A DNA stretch of 64,000 bases from Streptomyces sp. D2-8 (GCF_023184515.1 NZ_JAAHBP010000030.1:30668-94667), one strand, 5' to 3'. Shown: positions 9,084 to 17,670, numbered from the stretch's first letter. Numbers and translations: made by a program. Notes: generated by a model not told the origin, from the letters alone.

Positions 9084-9113
9084 GTGCGGGAGCGAATGGG
9101 AGCGCTCCCGCAC
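9084..9113. promoter_or_regulatory. CebR-like operator inside a larger palindrome, upstream of LPMO
   Basis: Positions 9097-9110 read TGGGAGCGCTCCCG, 13 of 14 matches to the CebR box TGGGAGCGCTCCCA of Streptomyces cellulose/cellobiose regulators. It is nested in 11-bp perfect arms (9084-9094 and 9103-9113), so the half-site GGGAGCG occurs twice directly and once inverted. It lies 93-106 bases before the LPMO start. No cebR gene is in the window. Confidence 0.75.
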
Positions 9114-9218
9114 CGCACAGGCTGCGCCCGATGACACGAGTCGGCAACGTGTGATTGCGCCACTTCCGCGCCTCCTGGCGCGTTCGATGCCGTTCGATGC
9201 ATGCGACCGCACGGGCCG

Positions 9219-9851
9219 TCAGAGGCGGTCGGGTTCCTTCGTGGTGCGCCCGAGGCAGGTGGCCTCGCCCGGCTCGGGGATGTCGATCTCCTCGAAGCCC
9301 ATGCGGTCGTAGAAGGCTCTGGCCCGGGTGTTGGCGGTCGCCATGGACAGGTGGACGGCCGGGACTCCCTCGTCCTGGAGGGCCTGCAGGAACGTCCGCA
9401 TCAGGCGGCGTCCGTAGCCCCGGCCCTGCCACGCGGGCAGCAGGTCGATGTGCAGATGCGCCGGGTAGGCGGCCAGTTCGGGGAGCACCATCCGTTCGGG
9501 GTGGTGCAGCAGGCCCGCGATGACCTCGTCCGGGGTGCGCGGCGGCCGGGGCGGCTCCGGGTAGCGGCCGGCCACCAGGGGCAGCCACGTGCTGCGGAAG
9601 GCCCGGGCGAAGCGCGGGGTGTCGGCGGTGCCGAGGATGTAGCCGACCGCCTGCCCCCGCCCGTCGTCCAGCACGAAGACCAGTTCCGGCTCCAGATGGA
9701 CGTACGGCGCCGCGAAGGTCGCCGGGAAGATGCCCGGGTCCGCGTAGTGAGCGCGGCTGTCCTCGCCGCGGTGCGCGGTGCGGATGCAGATGTCGTCGAG
9801 GGCCGGACGGTCCTCGGGGCGGTACGGGCGGACGGCGGGCGACGTGGTCAT
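9219..9851 (-). CDS. GNAT family N-acetyltransferase
   Basis: A 210-residue cytoplasmic acetyltransferase. The acetyl-CoA site is visible as LHIDLLPAWQGRGYGRRLM (about residues 138-156, QGRGYG pyrophosphate loop), followed by TANTRARAFYDRMGF. The N-terminal half, VRPYRPEDRPALDDICIRTAHRGEDSRAHYADP, resembles the bacterial relatives of the acetyltransferase-like domain of O-GlcNAcase (family memory, moderate certainty). The substrate is not predictable. The ATG at 9851 is the last start before the conserved N-terminus. The frame runs much further upstream but over the CebR-like box and the divergent gene start. Presence of that box 20-33 bases upstream suggests it is co-regulated with the LPMO and may act on a sugar or peptide linked to polysaccharide use. 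Confidence 0.85.
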   Translation of the reverse strand: MTTSPAVRPYRPEDRPALDDICIRTAHRGEDSRAHYADPGIFPATFAAPYVHLEPELVFVLDDGRGQAVGYILGTADTPRFARAFRSTWLPLVAGRYPEPPRPPRTPDEVIAGLLHHPERMVLPELAAYPAHLHIDLLPAWQGRGYGRRLMRTFLQALQDEGVPAVHLSMATANTRARAFYDRMGFEEIDIPEPGEATCLGRTTKEPDRL

Positions 9852-9870
9852 GCTGGCATCGTGCAGGCAG

Positions 9871-9884
9871 TGGGAGCGCTCCCT
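9871..9884. promoter_or_regulatory. Second CebR-like operator, upstream of the GNAT gene
   Basis: TGGGAGCGCTCCCT matches the CebR consensus at 13 of 14 positions. It is 20 bases upstream of the GNAT ATG on the minus strand, a position compatible with repression, and about 79 bases upstream of the divergent BrkB gene, so it could touch both promoters. Confidence 0.72.
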
Positions 9885-9962
9885 CACCTCTTTCGGCACA
9901 GCGGAGGTGCCCGGCGTGGACGAGCACGGCTTAAGCGCCCGGCCTGGGGTTACCCGTCTCAC

Positions 9963-11099
9963 ATGGTGAAGCTGCATATTCCGGGACGAAAAGAACAGCG
10001 CGAGACCGGCGAGACCGAGGCCCCACCTCCGGAGAGCCACCGTGCCGGGCCCGATGCGGGACGCCGGGAGACTCCCGAGGCGGAGCGCCGGGAAGCTCCC
10101 GCCCCCGCCGACGAGGATCCGGGGCCGGGCCCCGAGGTGGAGCGTGCAGCGCCCGACACACCGACCGACCTGCCACCGAAGTCGTGGGGCGCGGTGCTGA
10201 AGGGCAGTGTGCGGGAGTTCAAGGACGACGAACTCACCGACCGGGCGGCCGCCCTGACGTACTACGGCGTGCTGGCCATGTTCCCGGCGCTGCTGGTGCT
10301 GGTGTCGATGCTGGGCCTCACCGGCCGGTCGACCACGGACAAGGTCACCGAGAACGTCCGCGAGCTCGTGCCCGGCTCGGCGGGCGACATCATCACCCGG
10401 GCCGTCGACCAGTTGCAGGGCAACGCCGGAATCGGCTCACTGATGGCCATCGTCGGTCTGGTGCTGGCGGTGTGGTCGGCGTCCGGTTATGTGGGGGCGT
10501 TCATCCGCTCCGCCAACGCCGTCTACGACATGCCCGAGGGCCGGCCGGTGTGGAAGCTGCTGCCGATGAGGGTGGGCGTGACGGTCGTGCTGCTGGTGCT
10601 GGCCGTCATCAGCTCGCTGATCGTGGTCTTCACGGGCGGGCTGGCCCAGCAGGCCGGGGACGCCCTCGGCATCGGCGACACCGCGCTGACGGTGTGGTCG
10701 ATCGCCAAGTGGCCCGTCCTGGTCCTGCTGGTCGTGCTCATGATCGCTATCCTGTACTGGGCGGCCCCGAACGCCAAGGTGAAGGGGTTCCGCTGGATCA
10801 CCCCGGGCAGTCTGCTGGCCCTGGTCATCTGGATGGTCGCCTCCGCCGGCTTCGCGGTCTACGTGGCCAACTTCGCCTCGTACAACAAGACCTACGGCAC
10901 GATGGCCGGTGTCATCGTCTTCCTGGTGTGGCTGTGGATCACCAACCTGGCGATTCTGCTGGGTCTGGAGTTCGACGCGGAGACGGTGCGGCAGCGGGCC
11001 ATCGCCGGTGGGCATCCGCCCGAGGCCGAGCCGTACACCCAGCCGCGTGACACCCGGGCGTGGGACGAACAGGACCGCCGCCGGGTGGAGGAGACCTGA
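9963..11099 (+). CDS. YihY/BrkB family membrane protein
   Basis: A 378-residue inner-membrane protein. Residues 1-75 form a charged, Pro/Glu-rich cytoplasmic extension. Then follows the conserved FKDDELTDRAAALTYYGVLAMFPALLVLVSMLG and about six transmembrane helices (around 105, 165, 205, 245, 290 and 325). The C-terminal YNKTYGTMAGVIVFLVWLWITNLAILLGLEFDAE is the signature of the YihY/BrkB family, formerly and wrongly annotated as ribonuclease BN. Its role is unresolved; transport has been proposed. The ATG at 9963 is the only start before the extension that does not run into the upstream operator. The tail is hydrophilic. Confidence 0.9.
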   Translation: MVKLHIPGRKEQRETGETEAPPPESHRAGPDAGRRETPEAERREAPAPADEDPGPGPEVERAAPDTPTDLPPKSWGAVLKGSVREFKDDELTDRAAALTYYGVLAMFPALLVLVSMLGLTGRSTTDKVTENVRELVPGSAGDIITRAVDQLQGNAGIGSLMAIVGLVLAVWSASGYVGAFIRSANAVYDMPEGRPVWKLLPMRVGVTVVLLVLAVISSLIVVFTGGLAQQAGDALGIGDTALTVWSIAKWPVLVLLVVLMIAILYWAAPNAKVKGFRWITPGSLLALVIWMVASAGFAVYVANFASYNKTYGTMAGVIVFLVWLWITNLAILLGLEFDAETVRQRAIAGGHPPEAEPYTQPRDTRAWDEQDRRRVEET

Positions 11100-11165
11100 C
11101 CGGGGGCGCGGCTGCCCGGGCCCGGGCCGTGCGGCTCGGGGTCGTCGGGCACGTGCGGCGCCATC

Positions 11166-11195
11166 GTGGCTTGTCGCGCAGTTCCCCGCGCCCCC
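11166..11195. repeat. Common Streptomyces intergenic repeat
   Basis: The block containing CTTGTCGCGCAGTTCCCCGC followed by GCCCCC resembles a short element that recurs in many Streptomyces intergenic regions, usually near 3' ends of genes (recognised from memory, not searched). Here it lies between two convergent genes and may act in termination. Confidence 0.5.
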
Positions 11196-11210
11196 GGGGC
11201 CCCGGACGGT

Positions 11211-11663
11211 TCAGCCCATGAGTCCGGCGGCGACCGTCGCGCCCAGTTCCCAGCATCGCTCGAGGTCGCCCTTGTCCGGCTCGCCGGTCACGGTCACGGC
11301 CTCGGCGGTGCGGCGCCAGCCGAGGCCCGTCGTGACCGATTCGATCCCGCGCACCGCTCCGGTGACGTCGTTGCCGCCGTGCACCCAGTAGCCGAAGGGG
11401 CGGCCGCGGGTGGCGTCCAGGCACGGGTAGTAGACCTGGTCGAAGAAGTGCTTGAGGGCGCCGGACATATAGCCGAGGTTCGCGGGAGTGCCGAGGAGGA
11501 AGCCGTCGGCGGCGAGGACGTCGGAGGCGGTGGCGGCCAGCGCGGGCACGCGGACGACCCGGACGTCCTCGATCCCGGGGTCCGACGCCCCGGAGACGAC
11601 GGCTTCGAACATCGCCTGGCAGTTGGGCGAGGGCGTGTGATGGACGATCAGCAAGGTGGCCAC
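11211..11663 (-). CDS. Flavodoxin-like NAD(P)H-dependent reductase
   Basis: A 150-residue protein of the flavodoxin/WrbA-like fold. The N-terminal TLLIVHHTPSPNCQAM corresponds to the FMN phosphate-binding loop, and ADGFLLGTPANLGYMSGALKHFFDQ (about residues 57-81) is the second flavin-binding segment seen in the family. It probably binds FMN and carries out one- or two-electron reductions; the partner is unknown. The GTG at 11663 is chosen because the beta-strand of the fold starts three residues later and AGGT lies upstream. An in-frame open stretch continues far upstream only because it is antisense to other genes. Confidence 0.8.
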   Translation of the reverse strand: MATLLIVHHTPSPNCQAMFEAVVSGASDPGIEDVRVVRVPALAATASDVLAADGFLLGTPANLGYMSGALKHFFDQVYYPCLDATRGRPFGYWVHGGNDVTGAVRGIESVTTGLGWRRTAEAVTVTGEPDKGDLERCWELGATVAAGLMG

Positions 11664-11731
11664 GGCACCTGACCTTGCCGCCTGGGCCCCCGTCACCGCA
11701 AGCGGTGACGGGGGCCGGGTGTCGCCGTCGC

Positions 11732-12226
11732 TCAGCGCTTGCCGCGGCGGCGGATCAGCAGGCAGGCCACGAGTACCGCACCTGCGCCCGCCAGCAGGGC
11801 GGCCCGGCGGTCGCGCACCTGCTGCGGTGCCTTGTCCTGCCAGACCTGCTCGGCCTGTGCGGCCTTCTCCTTCGCGCCCTGAGCGGCGGCGGCGCCCTTC
11901 TGCTTCACCGGCTCGGGCAGCTTCTCCTCCACGGTGTGGGCGACGTGCGCGGCCTTGGCCTTGGCCTGCCCGCTCCACTCGTGGGCCTTGGCCCCGGCCT
12001 GCCCGCTCCACTCGTGGGCCTTGGCCCCGGCCTGGCCGCTCCATTCCTGGGCCTTGGCCCCGGCCTGTTCCCTGACCGCGACGGCCTTCTCCCGGGCTCG
12101 GGTCTTGACGTCGGCCCGGTCCGCCAGTGCCTGGACGGTGTCGCCGAGTTCGTGGCGGGTGTGCTCGACCTGCTCGCGCAGCTCCTGGCTGCGGGCGGTC
12201 GGCTCGTCGTGCGGAGGCTGGGTCAT
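11732..12226 (-). CDS. DUF3618 family membrane-anchored helical protein
   Basis: A 164-residue protein. The N-terminal SQELREQVEHTRHELGDTVQALADRADVKTRAREK (about residues 12-46) is the DUF3618 motif. The middle carries three near-identical 11-residue repeats (QAGAKAHEWSG type, about 55-88) and an Ala/Lys-rich helix predicted as coiled coil. The C-terminus has one transmembrane segment, LLAGAGAVLVACLLI, and a basic RRRGKR tail. The start codon overlaps the stop of the upstream holin-like gene by four bases (ATGA), so the two are translationally coupled. Such pairs are common in Streptomyces and linked to envelope stress by association only. Confidence 0.82.
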   Translation of the reverse strand: MTQPPHDEPTARSQELREQVEHTRHELGDTVQALADRADVKTRAREKAVAVREQAGAKAQEWSGQAGAKAHEWSGQAGAKAHEWSGQAKAKAAHVAHTVEEKLPEPVKQKGAAAAQGAKEKAAQAEQVWQDKAPQQVRDRRAALLAGAGAVLVACLLIRRRGKR

Positions 12227-12666
12227 CGCTGTGCACTCTCCTTGATCTCGGCCACGTCGGCCTTCGCGCTGTCGATGGTCCGCTGCGGGGCGGGAGGGGT
12301 GGCGCTGCGCACCTGCTTGCGGCCGGCCAATGCCGTCAGGCCCGTGGCGACGGCCAGGACACCGGTGACGATCAGCGCCGCCGCCCACACCGGCAGCGGC
12401 ACGGCCAGGGCGGCGATCACCGTGGCGACCAGCGCCTGCAGGGTGACGAAGCCGAGTACGCCGGCTCCGCCGAACAGGCCGCCGCCCTTTCCGAAGCGTT
12501 TGCCCTTCTCGGTCATCTCCGCCTGGGCGAGGCGCATCTCGCCGCGCACCAGGTCGGACAGCTGCTCGGTGGCCCGCTGCACCAGCTCGCTCACGGGCTC
12601 GTCCCCGGCCGCCGACGCGCTCCCCGCGCGGGGAGCGGCAGAGGCCGTGCGATCCGTGTCCGCCAT
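12223..12666 (-). CDS. Holin-superfamily-III-like membrane protein
   Basis: A 147-residue protein with two closely spaced transmembrane helices (about 63-85 and 90-112) after an amphipathic SELVQRATEQLSDLVRGEMRLAQAEMTEKGKRFG stretch, which is diagnostic of the actinobacterial DUF1469/phage-holin-III-like family. Despite the family name there are no phage genes nearby, so it is more likely a housekeeping or stress membrane protein. The ATG at 12666 has GGGAGG nine bases upstream. It is followed by an overlapping DUF3618 gene, and a GGGTAC element lies 35 bases upstream, but its spacing to a GTGT box (17) is outside the sigma-B range. Confidence 0.85.
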   Translation of the reverse strand: MADTDRTASAAPRAGSASAAGDEPVSELVQRATEQLSDLVRGEMRLAQAEMTEKGKRFGKGGGLFGGAGVLGFVTLQALVATVIAALAVPLPVWAAALIVTGVLAVATGLTALAGRKQVRSATPPAPQRTIDSAKADVAEIKESAQR

Positions 12667-12816
12667 GGCGATCACCTCCCGGTCCGTAGTCGTGGGCCGG
12701 GTACCCCGGCGAGGGCGGAAAGGACACCTCGTCCGACAACTCGTGATGACGATGAGTGAGCGGCACAAGATCTGGTACCCGTCCGTCGCTCACGTACCAG
12801 AAAGGGAGGCATCGCC

Positions 12817-13266
12817 TTGTCGCAGGTAGAGGAATCCATCGAGGTCCGCGTGCCGGTGCACACCGCGTACAACCAGTGGACGCAGTTCGAGTCCTTCCCC
12901 CAGTTCATGGACGGCGTCGAGCGCATCGAGCAGCGCACCGACACCCTCACGCACTGGGTGACGAAGATCGGCGGACAGGCGCGGGAGTTCGACGCGGAGA
13001 TCACCGAGCAGGTCCCGGACGAGCGTGTCGCCTGGACGACCGTCGGTGGCGAGGCGCGGCAGGCCGGTGTGGTGACCTTCCACCGCATCCAGCCCGACAC
13101 GACCAAGGTCATGCTGCAGATGGAATTCGACCCCACTGGAGTGGCCGAGACCGTGGGCGACAAGCTCGGGTTCGTGAAGCGGCAGGTCTCCGGTGATCTG
13201 CGGCGGTTCAAGGAGTTCATGGAGGCCCGCGGGGCGGAGACGGGCGCCTGGCGCGGCGCGGTCTGA
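12817..13266 (+). CDS. SRPBCC family lipid-binding-fold protein
   Basis: A 149-residue helix-grip protein. The conserved opening EESIEVRVPVHTAYNQWTQFESFPQFMDGVERI is typical of the polyketide cyclase/dehydrase-like SRPBCC group found near stress genes in actinobacteria. The internal RVAWTTVGGEARQAGVVTFH and the C-terminal amphipathic helix complete the fold. Enzymatic activity is not implied; the family binds hydrophobic ligands. The start is TTG at 12817, supported by AAGGGAGG eleven bases upstream. It is divergent from the holin/DUF3618 pair (151 bases apart), and its 3' end meets a strong bidirectional hairpin. Confidence 0.88.
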   Translation: MSQVEESIEVRVPVHTAYNQWTQFESFPQFMDGVERIEQRTDTLTHWVTKIGGQAREFDAEITEQVPDERVAWTTVGGEARQAGVVTFHRIQPDTTKVMLQMEFDPTGVAETVGDKLGFVKRQVSGDLRRFKEFMEARGAETGAWRGAV

Positions 13267-13276
13267 CCGGATGTGA

Positions 13277-13310
13277 GGAGGCCGCCACCCCGCATGGGGT
13301 GGCGGCCTCC
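13277..13310. terminator. Bidirectional terminator hairpin
   Basis: Perfect 15-bp arms (13277-13291 and 13296-13310, GGAGGCCGCCACCCC and complement) with a 4-base GCAT loop lie between the convergent SRPBCC and P-type ATPase genes. This is one of the most stable hairpins in the window. Confidence 0.88.
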
Positions 13311-13325
13311 TGCCGTGCGCGCCCG

Positions 13326-16300
13326 CTACGCCACCGGGGCGGCGATCCCGCTCCGGAAGAGCTGCCGGGTCTGCCGGCTCAGGTCGTTGAGGCGCAGGGC
13401 GAGCTGCGCCGCGGCGTCGTAGAGGGTGTGGACGGCCCGGAGGCGTTCCAGGCGGGGGGCCAGGGCCGACAGGGCGATGGCGAGGGCGACGCCGGACCAG
13501 GCCACGGGCCCGAGCGGGGTGCAGCCGAAGAAGTGGCTGACGCCGGGGGTCTGGACGAGGGCGGCGAGGACGGCGGCGGAACCGAGGGCCGTGACCCACA
13601 CCAGGGTGCTGTGGCGCCGCCCGGAGAGGGTCTGCACGAGCTGGGCGCCGACCACGCCGCACAGGGCCATGGTGGTGGACCGTCGCTCGGTACCCGGGGT
13701 GAGGCGGCCGATGAGGTACGCCGCGACCGCGCCGAAGCAGGTGGTGATGCCGCGGCGGCGGATGGAGCGCATCAGGGGCGCGCCGAGGACGTCGAGGCGC
13801 ATCGGGCCGGTCGCGGCGTGCTCGGCGGTCGAGGGGTCGCTGCTCGGCGTGACCGCCACGGCCATGGCCGGGAACATGTCGGTGAGCAGGTTGACCAGCA
13901 GCAGTTGACGTGTCGACAGGGGGGAGGCCCCGGCGAGCAGGGTGCCGAGGACGCTGAAGCCGACCTCGCCGGCGTTGCCGCCGATGAGGATGCTCACCGC
14001 GTCGGCGACGCTGCGCCACAGGGCACGGCCCTCGGCGACCGCGTCCACGAGGACGGACAGGTCGCCGGTGGTGAGCACGAGGTCGGCGGCGTTGCGGGCG
14101 GCCGCGGAGCCGCGGGACTCGACGCCGACCCCGACGTCGGCGGCGCGGATGGCGGCGGCGTCGTTGGCGCCGTCACCGGCCATCGCCACGACCCGCCCGG
14201 CCTGTTGCAGGGCCTCCACGACGTGCAGCTTCTGCTCGGGTGCGACCCGGGCGATGACGCCCGCGCCGCGCAGGACCCGGACGCGTTCGCGGCGCTCCAT
14301 GGCGACGAGTTCGTCGCCGGTCACCGCCTCGGTCTCCTCCGGCCAGCCCAGTTGCAGGGCGATGGCGCGGGCGGTCTCCGGGTGGTCGCCGGTGAGCATG
14401 ACGGGCAGGATGCCGGAGCGGCGCAGGTCCGCGAGCAGGGCGTGCGAGGTGTCGCGCGGGACGTCGGCCAGGGCGACGAAACCGCTGAACTCCAGGTCCG
14501 CGAGCGGCGCGTCGAGTTCGGCCTCGGCGTCGTCGGCCCGGCAGGCGCGGCGGGCGACGGCGAGGACGCGCAGTCCTTGCCCGGCCAGTTCGTGGGCGGT
14601 GTCCCAGGCGTGGTCGGGGAGGTCCCGGCAGGCGGGCAGGATCGTCTCGGGGGCGCCCTTGACGACGAGGAGTTCGCCCATGTCCGGGTCGCCGTCGCGG
14701 CCGACCGCGGCCGCGTAGCCCCGGCGGGTCTCGAAGGGCAGTTCGCCGGTGGGTGCCCAGCCCGCGTCGGGCGGGGCGACGTCGAGGACGGCCTCGTCGG
14801 TGGCGTGCGCGACGCGGCGGCCCTGCCCCGTCTCCTCCTGCGGGCAGGCGCGCGCGGCCAGGCGCTCGATCGGTGCGGCCTGTTCGTCGTCCGTGGCGAG
14901 GACGGTGCCGTCGGCGGTGGCGACGCGGACCAGGCGCAGTCTGTTCTCGGTGAGGGTGCCGGTCTTGTCGAAGCAGACGGTGTCGACCCGGCCGAGCGCC
15001 TCCAGCGTGCGCGGGGTGCGGACCAGGACGCCGCGGCGGGACAGCCGGCGGGCCGCCGCCATCTGCGCGACGGTCGCGACGAGCGGAAGTCCCTCGGGGA
15101 CGGCGGCGACGGCGACCGCGACACCGCCGCTGACGGCGCGTCGGACGGGGCTGCCGCGCAGCAGGGACAGCCCGGTCACGGCCGCGCCGCCGGTGAAGGT
15201 CACCGGCAGGGCCTTGCGGGTCAGTTCCTGGAGCCGGGCCTGGACACCGGCGGGCGGCGGGGTGCGGGCGGCGAGGGCGACGGCCCGGCCCGCCTCGGTC
15301 CGGTCGCCGGTGTCCACGACCAGGGCGGTGGCCCGTCCGGCCACGACGGTGGTGCCCTCGAAGACCATGCAGGTGCGCTGCGCCACGGGCAGACCCGGTG
15401 TGGCGTCGACGCCCTTGGTCACCGGCAGGGACTCGCCGGTGAGCGCCGACTCGTCGACCTCCAGACCGTCGACGTCCAGCAGCCGTGCGTCGGCGGGTAC
15501 GACGTCGCCGGCGCCGAGGCTGATCTCGTCGCCGGGCCGCAGCCGCGCCGCGTCGACGGTGACGGTGCGTTTGCGGCTGTCCTGCCTGCGGGCCTTGGGC
15601 TGCTGCCGGGCGGCGAGCCGGGCCAGGGCCTGTTCGGCACGCAGCCGCTGGAGTCCGCCGGTCACGGCGTTGAGGTCCATGGCGCCGACGACGAGCAGCG
15701 CGTCGACGACCGAGCCGAGCAGCGCCGAGGCGACGGCGCCCGTGGCAAGGACGGGGGTCAGCGGGTCGTCGAGTTCGCGGCGTACGGCTCCGGCCGCCTG
15801 CCACGTCCAGCGGGCGGGGGCGACGGCCGGGTGCCGGGCCACGCGTTCGGCCCGCTGCCGTGAACGGTCGGCGAGCAGGGCGATTCCGCGGGGCTCGCCG
15901 TCGCGGTCGGCGCGCCCGAGCCGGTCGCGGGCCTCGTGGGGCTCCAGGGCGTGCCAGGGGATGTGCAGGCGGGGCGGGGGCGGGGTGGCCCGGGCGACCC
16001 GGACGGCTTCGAACCAGCCGGTGATCAGGGCGTTGGCGGCGGCGATGTTGACGGGGGCGTGCCGGGTGAGGGGCCACAGGAGCTGACGGCCCGGGGGTTG
16101 CCCGCCGCGGGCGACCAGCAGCCCGGAGAGGGCCGCGCCGGCGCGGGCCAGGGTCTGCGAGCGGCGTCCTACGCGCCGGGCCGCGGGGATGGCGGTCAGC
16201 AGCCGCCAGACGTCGGCGAGGCCTCCCGGGGCCAGCACGTCGACGCCCCAGGAGACGGCCGCCCGTCCGTCGGTGAGGGCGATGGCCACGTCACCGGCGG

Positions 16301-17654
16301 GCAGCCCGGCCGCGACGTGCCCGTCGCCGGACTCGTCCAGGCGGGCGACGGTCACGACCACGCGCCCCTCGTCCTGCAGGGCCCGTACGACGTCGCCGAA
16401 CGGCTTGGCGCTCGGGGCGACCTCGTCGGCGAGCCGGGTGATGTCCTTCAGGTCGGAGCCGCCCGCGATCACGACGTGCAGTCCGGCCCGGCGGGCGGCG
16501 TCCAGGACGGCCTCGGCGAAGGGGTGGACCGGGTCGTCGGGCAGGCCGTCGTCGGTGTCGTCCTGGCGCAGGCTGCGCAGGGCGTCGGCGTGCAGGACGA
16601 GGGCGTCGGCGATCTCCAGTTGCCGCAGGCGCTCCCCGTTGCGCAGGAGGATCCCGGCGTGGGCGAGGAAGGCGCCGAGGGTCGCTCCGAAGGCGGCCGG
16701 TCCGTAGCGGGCCGCCTTCGGGGATCCGGCGAGGACCGCCTCGGCCGCGTCCGTCGCGCGGTGCGTGACGAGGAGGGTGGCGGCGGCGCCGGCGAGGCTG
16801 CCGGTGCTGGCGTGGGAGGCGTACTCCGCGGCGGGGGTCACCTTGAGCGGCGGCCGGGTGTTCACGGGGCAGGGCAGGCTGGTGCGCCGGTGGTGGCAGA
16901 CGTCGTCGTGCAGTGCCTCGAAGGCGGCGGCCCTGGCCACGGCTTCGGTGAGCTGGTTGCCGCGCAGGATGCCGTCGAGCACCAGTGCCAGCGGGGTCTG
17001 GCCGACGCCGTGGGCGGCGGCGTTGGCGGCGGCGAGGACGAGTTCCATGCCGGACGCGCCGAAGCGCTGCCGGAGCAGGGCCCGGAACCGCGGGTTCTCG
17101 CGCAGCAGCGTGACGGTGGCGGTGATGATGCGCGGGGTGGGCGGCAGCCGCAGGGACCGGCCGGCCAGGGCACCGGCCGCGCCGACGGCGTCCAGCAGGA
17201 TCGCCGCCGCGGTGACACGCACCTCGGCCGGGTCGCCGGGGTGGCTGGTGTCGCGGGCGTTCGGGTCGGCACCCTCCTCCAGGCCGAAGCGGGCGGCGAG
17301 CGCGGTGGCCCGCTCGGTGACGCGGTCGGTGGCGGCGTCCTCGGCGACGGTGACGACCAGGCGGGCCAGTCCCCCGTCCCAGTACGCCGTGAGCACGTCC
17401 GGGTGCTCGACCAGTTCCTCGGCGACCTTGTGGGCGAGCGCCTCGGCCTCGCCGTCGGGGTGCCGCAGTGCGAGGTGGAGGTGCTGCCCGGCCTTCCAGT
17501 GCTGTCCGCCGGTCAGGGCGTTGCGCGCGACGTTGCGGACGCGGCGCGTGGTGTCGTAGACGGACGTCACCGACTGGGCGGTGCTGCGGGCGGCGCCTGC
17601 GGCGGCCCCGGCCAGGGCCCCGACGAGCGGGGTGACGTCAAAGCGTGTGAGCAT
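13326..17654 (-). CDS. Very large P-type cation ATPase
   Basis: A 1442-residue membrane pump. Residues 1-600 are an unusual N-terminal half: an Ala-rich start, two HMA-like regulatory segments, hydrophobic stretches, and what looks like a degenerate ATPase copy (SDLKDITRLADEVAPSAKPFGDVVRALQ). The catalytic half has LTGESLPV (actuator domain, about 741-748), PEGLP in the fourth-helix position (about 853), the phosphorylated Asp896 in CFDKTGTLTENRL, and GDGANDAAAI (about 1160). PEGLP rather than CPC places it with P2/Ca-type or mycobacterial CtpI-like pumps, not with heavy-metal CPx ATPases. The ion is unknown. The gene starts 16 bases after a 184-residue gene, suggesting an operon. Ordinary P2 ATPases are about 900 residues, so the extra 500 are notable. 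Confidence 0.88.
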   Translation of the reverse strand: MLTRFDVTPLVGALAGAAAGAARSTAQSVTSVYDTTRRVRNVARNALTGGQHWKAGQHLHLALRHPDGEAEALAHKVAEELVEHPDVLTAYWDGGLARLVVTVAEDAATDRVTERATALAARFGLEEGADPNARDTSHPGDPAEVRVTAAAILLDAVGAAGALAGRSLRLPPTPRIITATVTLLRENPRFRALLRQRFGASGMELVLAAANAAAHGVGQTPLALVLDGILRGNQLTEAVARAAAFEALHDDVCHHRRTSLPCPVNTRPPLKVTPAAEYASHASTGSLAGAAATLLVTHRATDAAEAVLAGSPKAARYGPAAFGATLGAFLAHAGILLRNGERLRQLEIADALVLHADALRSLRQDDTDDGLPDDPVHPFAEAVLDAARRAGLHVVIAGGSDLKDITRLADEVAPSAKPFGDVVRALQDEGRVVVTVARLDESGDGHVAAGLPAGDVAIALTDGRAAVSWGVDVLAPGGLADVWRLLTAIPAARRVGRRSQTLARAGAALSGLLVARGGQPPGRQLLWPLTRHAPVNIAAANALITGWFEAVRVARATPPPPRLHIPWHALEPHEARDRLGRADRDGEPRGIALLADRSRQRAERVARHPAVAPARWTWQAAGAVRRELDDPLTPVLATGAVASALLGSVVDALLVVGAMDLNAVTGGLQRLRAEQALARLAARQQPKARRQDSRKRTVTVDAARLRPGDEISLGAGDVVPADARLLDVDGLEVDESALTGESLPVTKGVDATPGLPVAQRTCMVFEGTTVVAGRATALVVDTGDRTEAGRAVALAARTPPPAGVQARLQELTRKALPVTFTGGAAVTGLSLLRGSPVRRAVSGGVAVAVAAVPEGLPLVATVAQMAAARRLSRRGVLVRTPRTLEALGRVDTVCFDKTGTLTENRLRLVRVATADGTVLATDDEQAAPIERLAARACPQEETGQGRRVAHATDEAVLDVAPPDAGWAPTGELPFETRRGYAAAVGRDGDPDMGELLVVKGAPETILPACRDLPDHAWDTAHELAGQGLRVLAVARRACRADDAEAELDAPLADLEFSGFVALADVPRDTSHALLADLRRSGILPVMLTGDHPETARAIALQLGWPEETEAVTGDELVAMERRERVRVLRGAGVIARVAPEQKLHVVEALQQAGRVVAMAGDGANDAAAIRAADVGVGVESRGSAAARNAADLVLTTGDLSVLVDAVAEGRALWRSVADAVSILIGGNAGEVGFSVLGTLLAGASPLSTRQLLLVNLLTDMFPAMAVAVTPSSDPSTAEHAATGPMRLDVLGAPLMRSIRRRGITTCFGAVAAYLIGRLTPGTERRSTTMALCGVVGAQLVQTLSGRRHSTLVWVTALGSAAVLAALVQTPGVSHFFGCTPLGPVAWSGVALAIALSALAPRLERLRAVHTLYDAAAQLALRLNDLSRQTRQLFRSGIAAPVA

Positions 17655-17670
17655 CTGCTGCTGTCCCGAC

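Noticed and set aside
12223..12666. Holin-like gene as evidence of a prophage
   Set aside because: No integrase, terminase, capsid or lysin genes nearby; this family is also chromosomal in actinobacteria.
12701..12727. GGGTAC near the holin/DUF3618 start as a sigma-B promoter
   Set aside because: The only GTGT upstream on the minus strand is 17 bases away, outside the 14-16 range, so it was not listed as a feature.
13299..15863. A long open frame on the plus strand across the P-type ATPase gene (854 codons)
   Set aside because: It is antisense to a gene with clear motifs; its product is Gly/Arg/Gln-rich without any domain. Long antisense frames arise from high third-position G/C.
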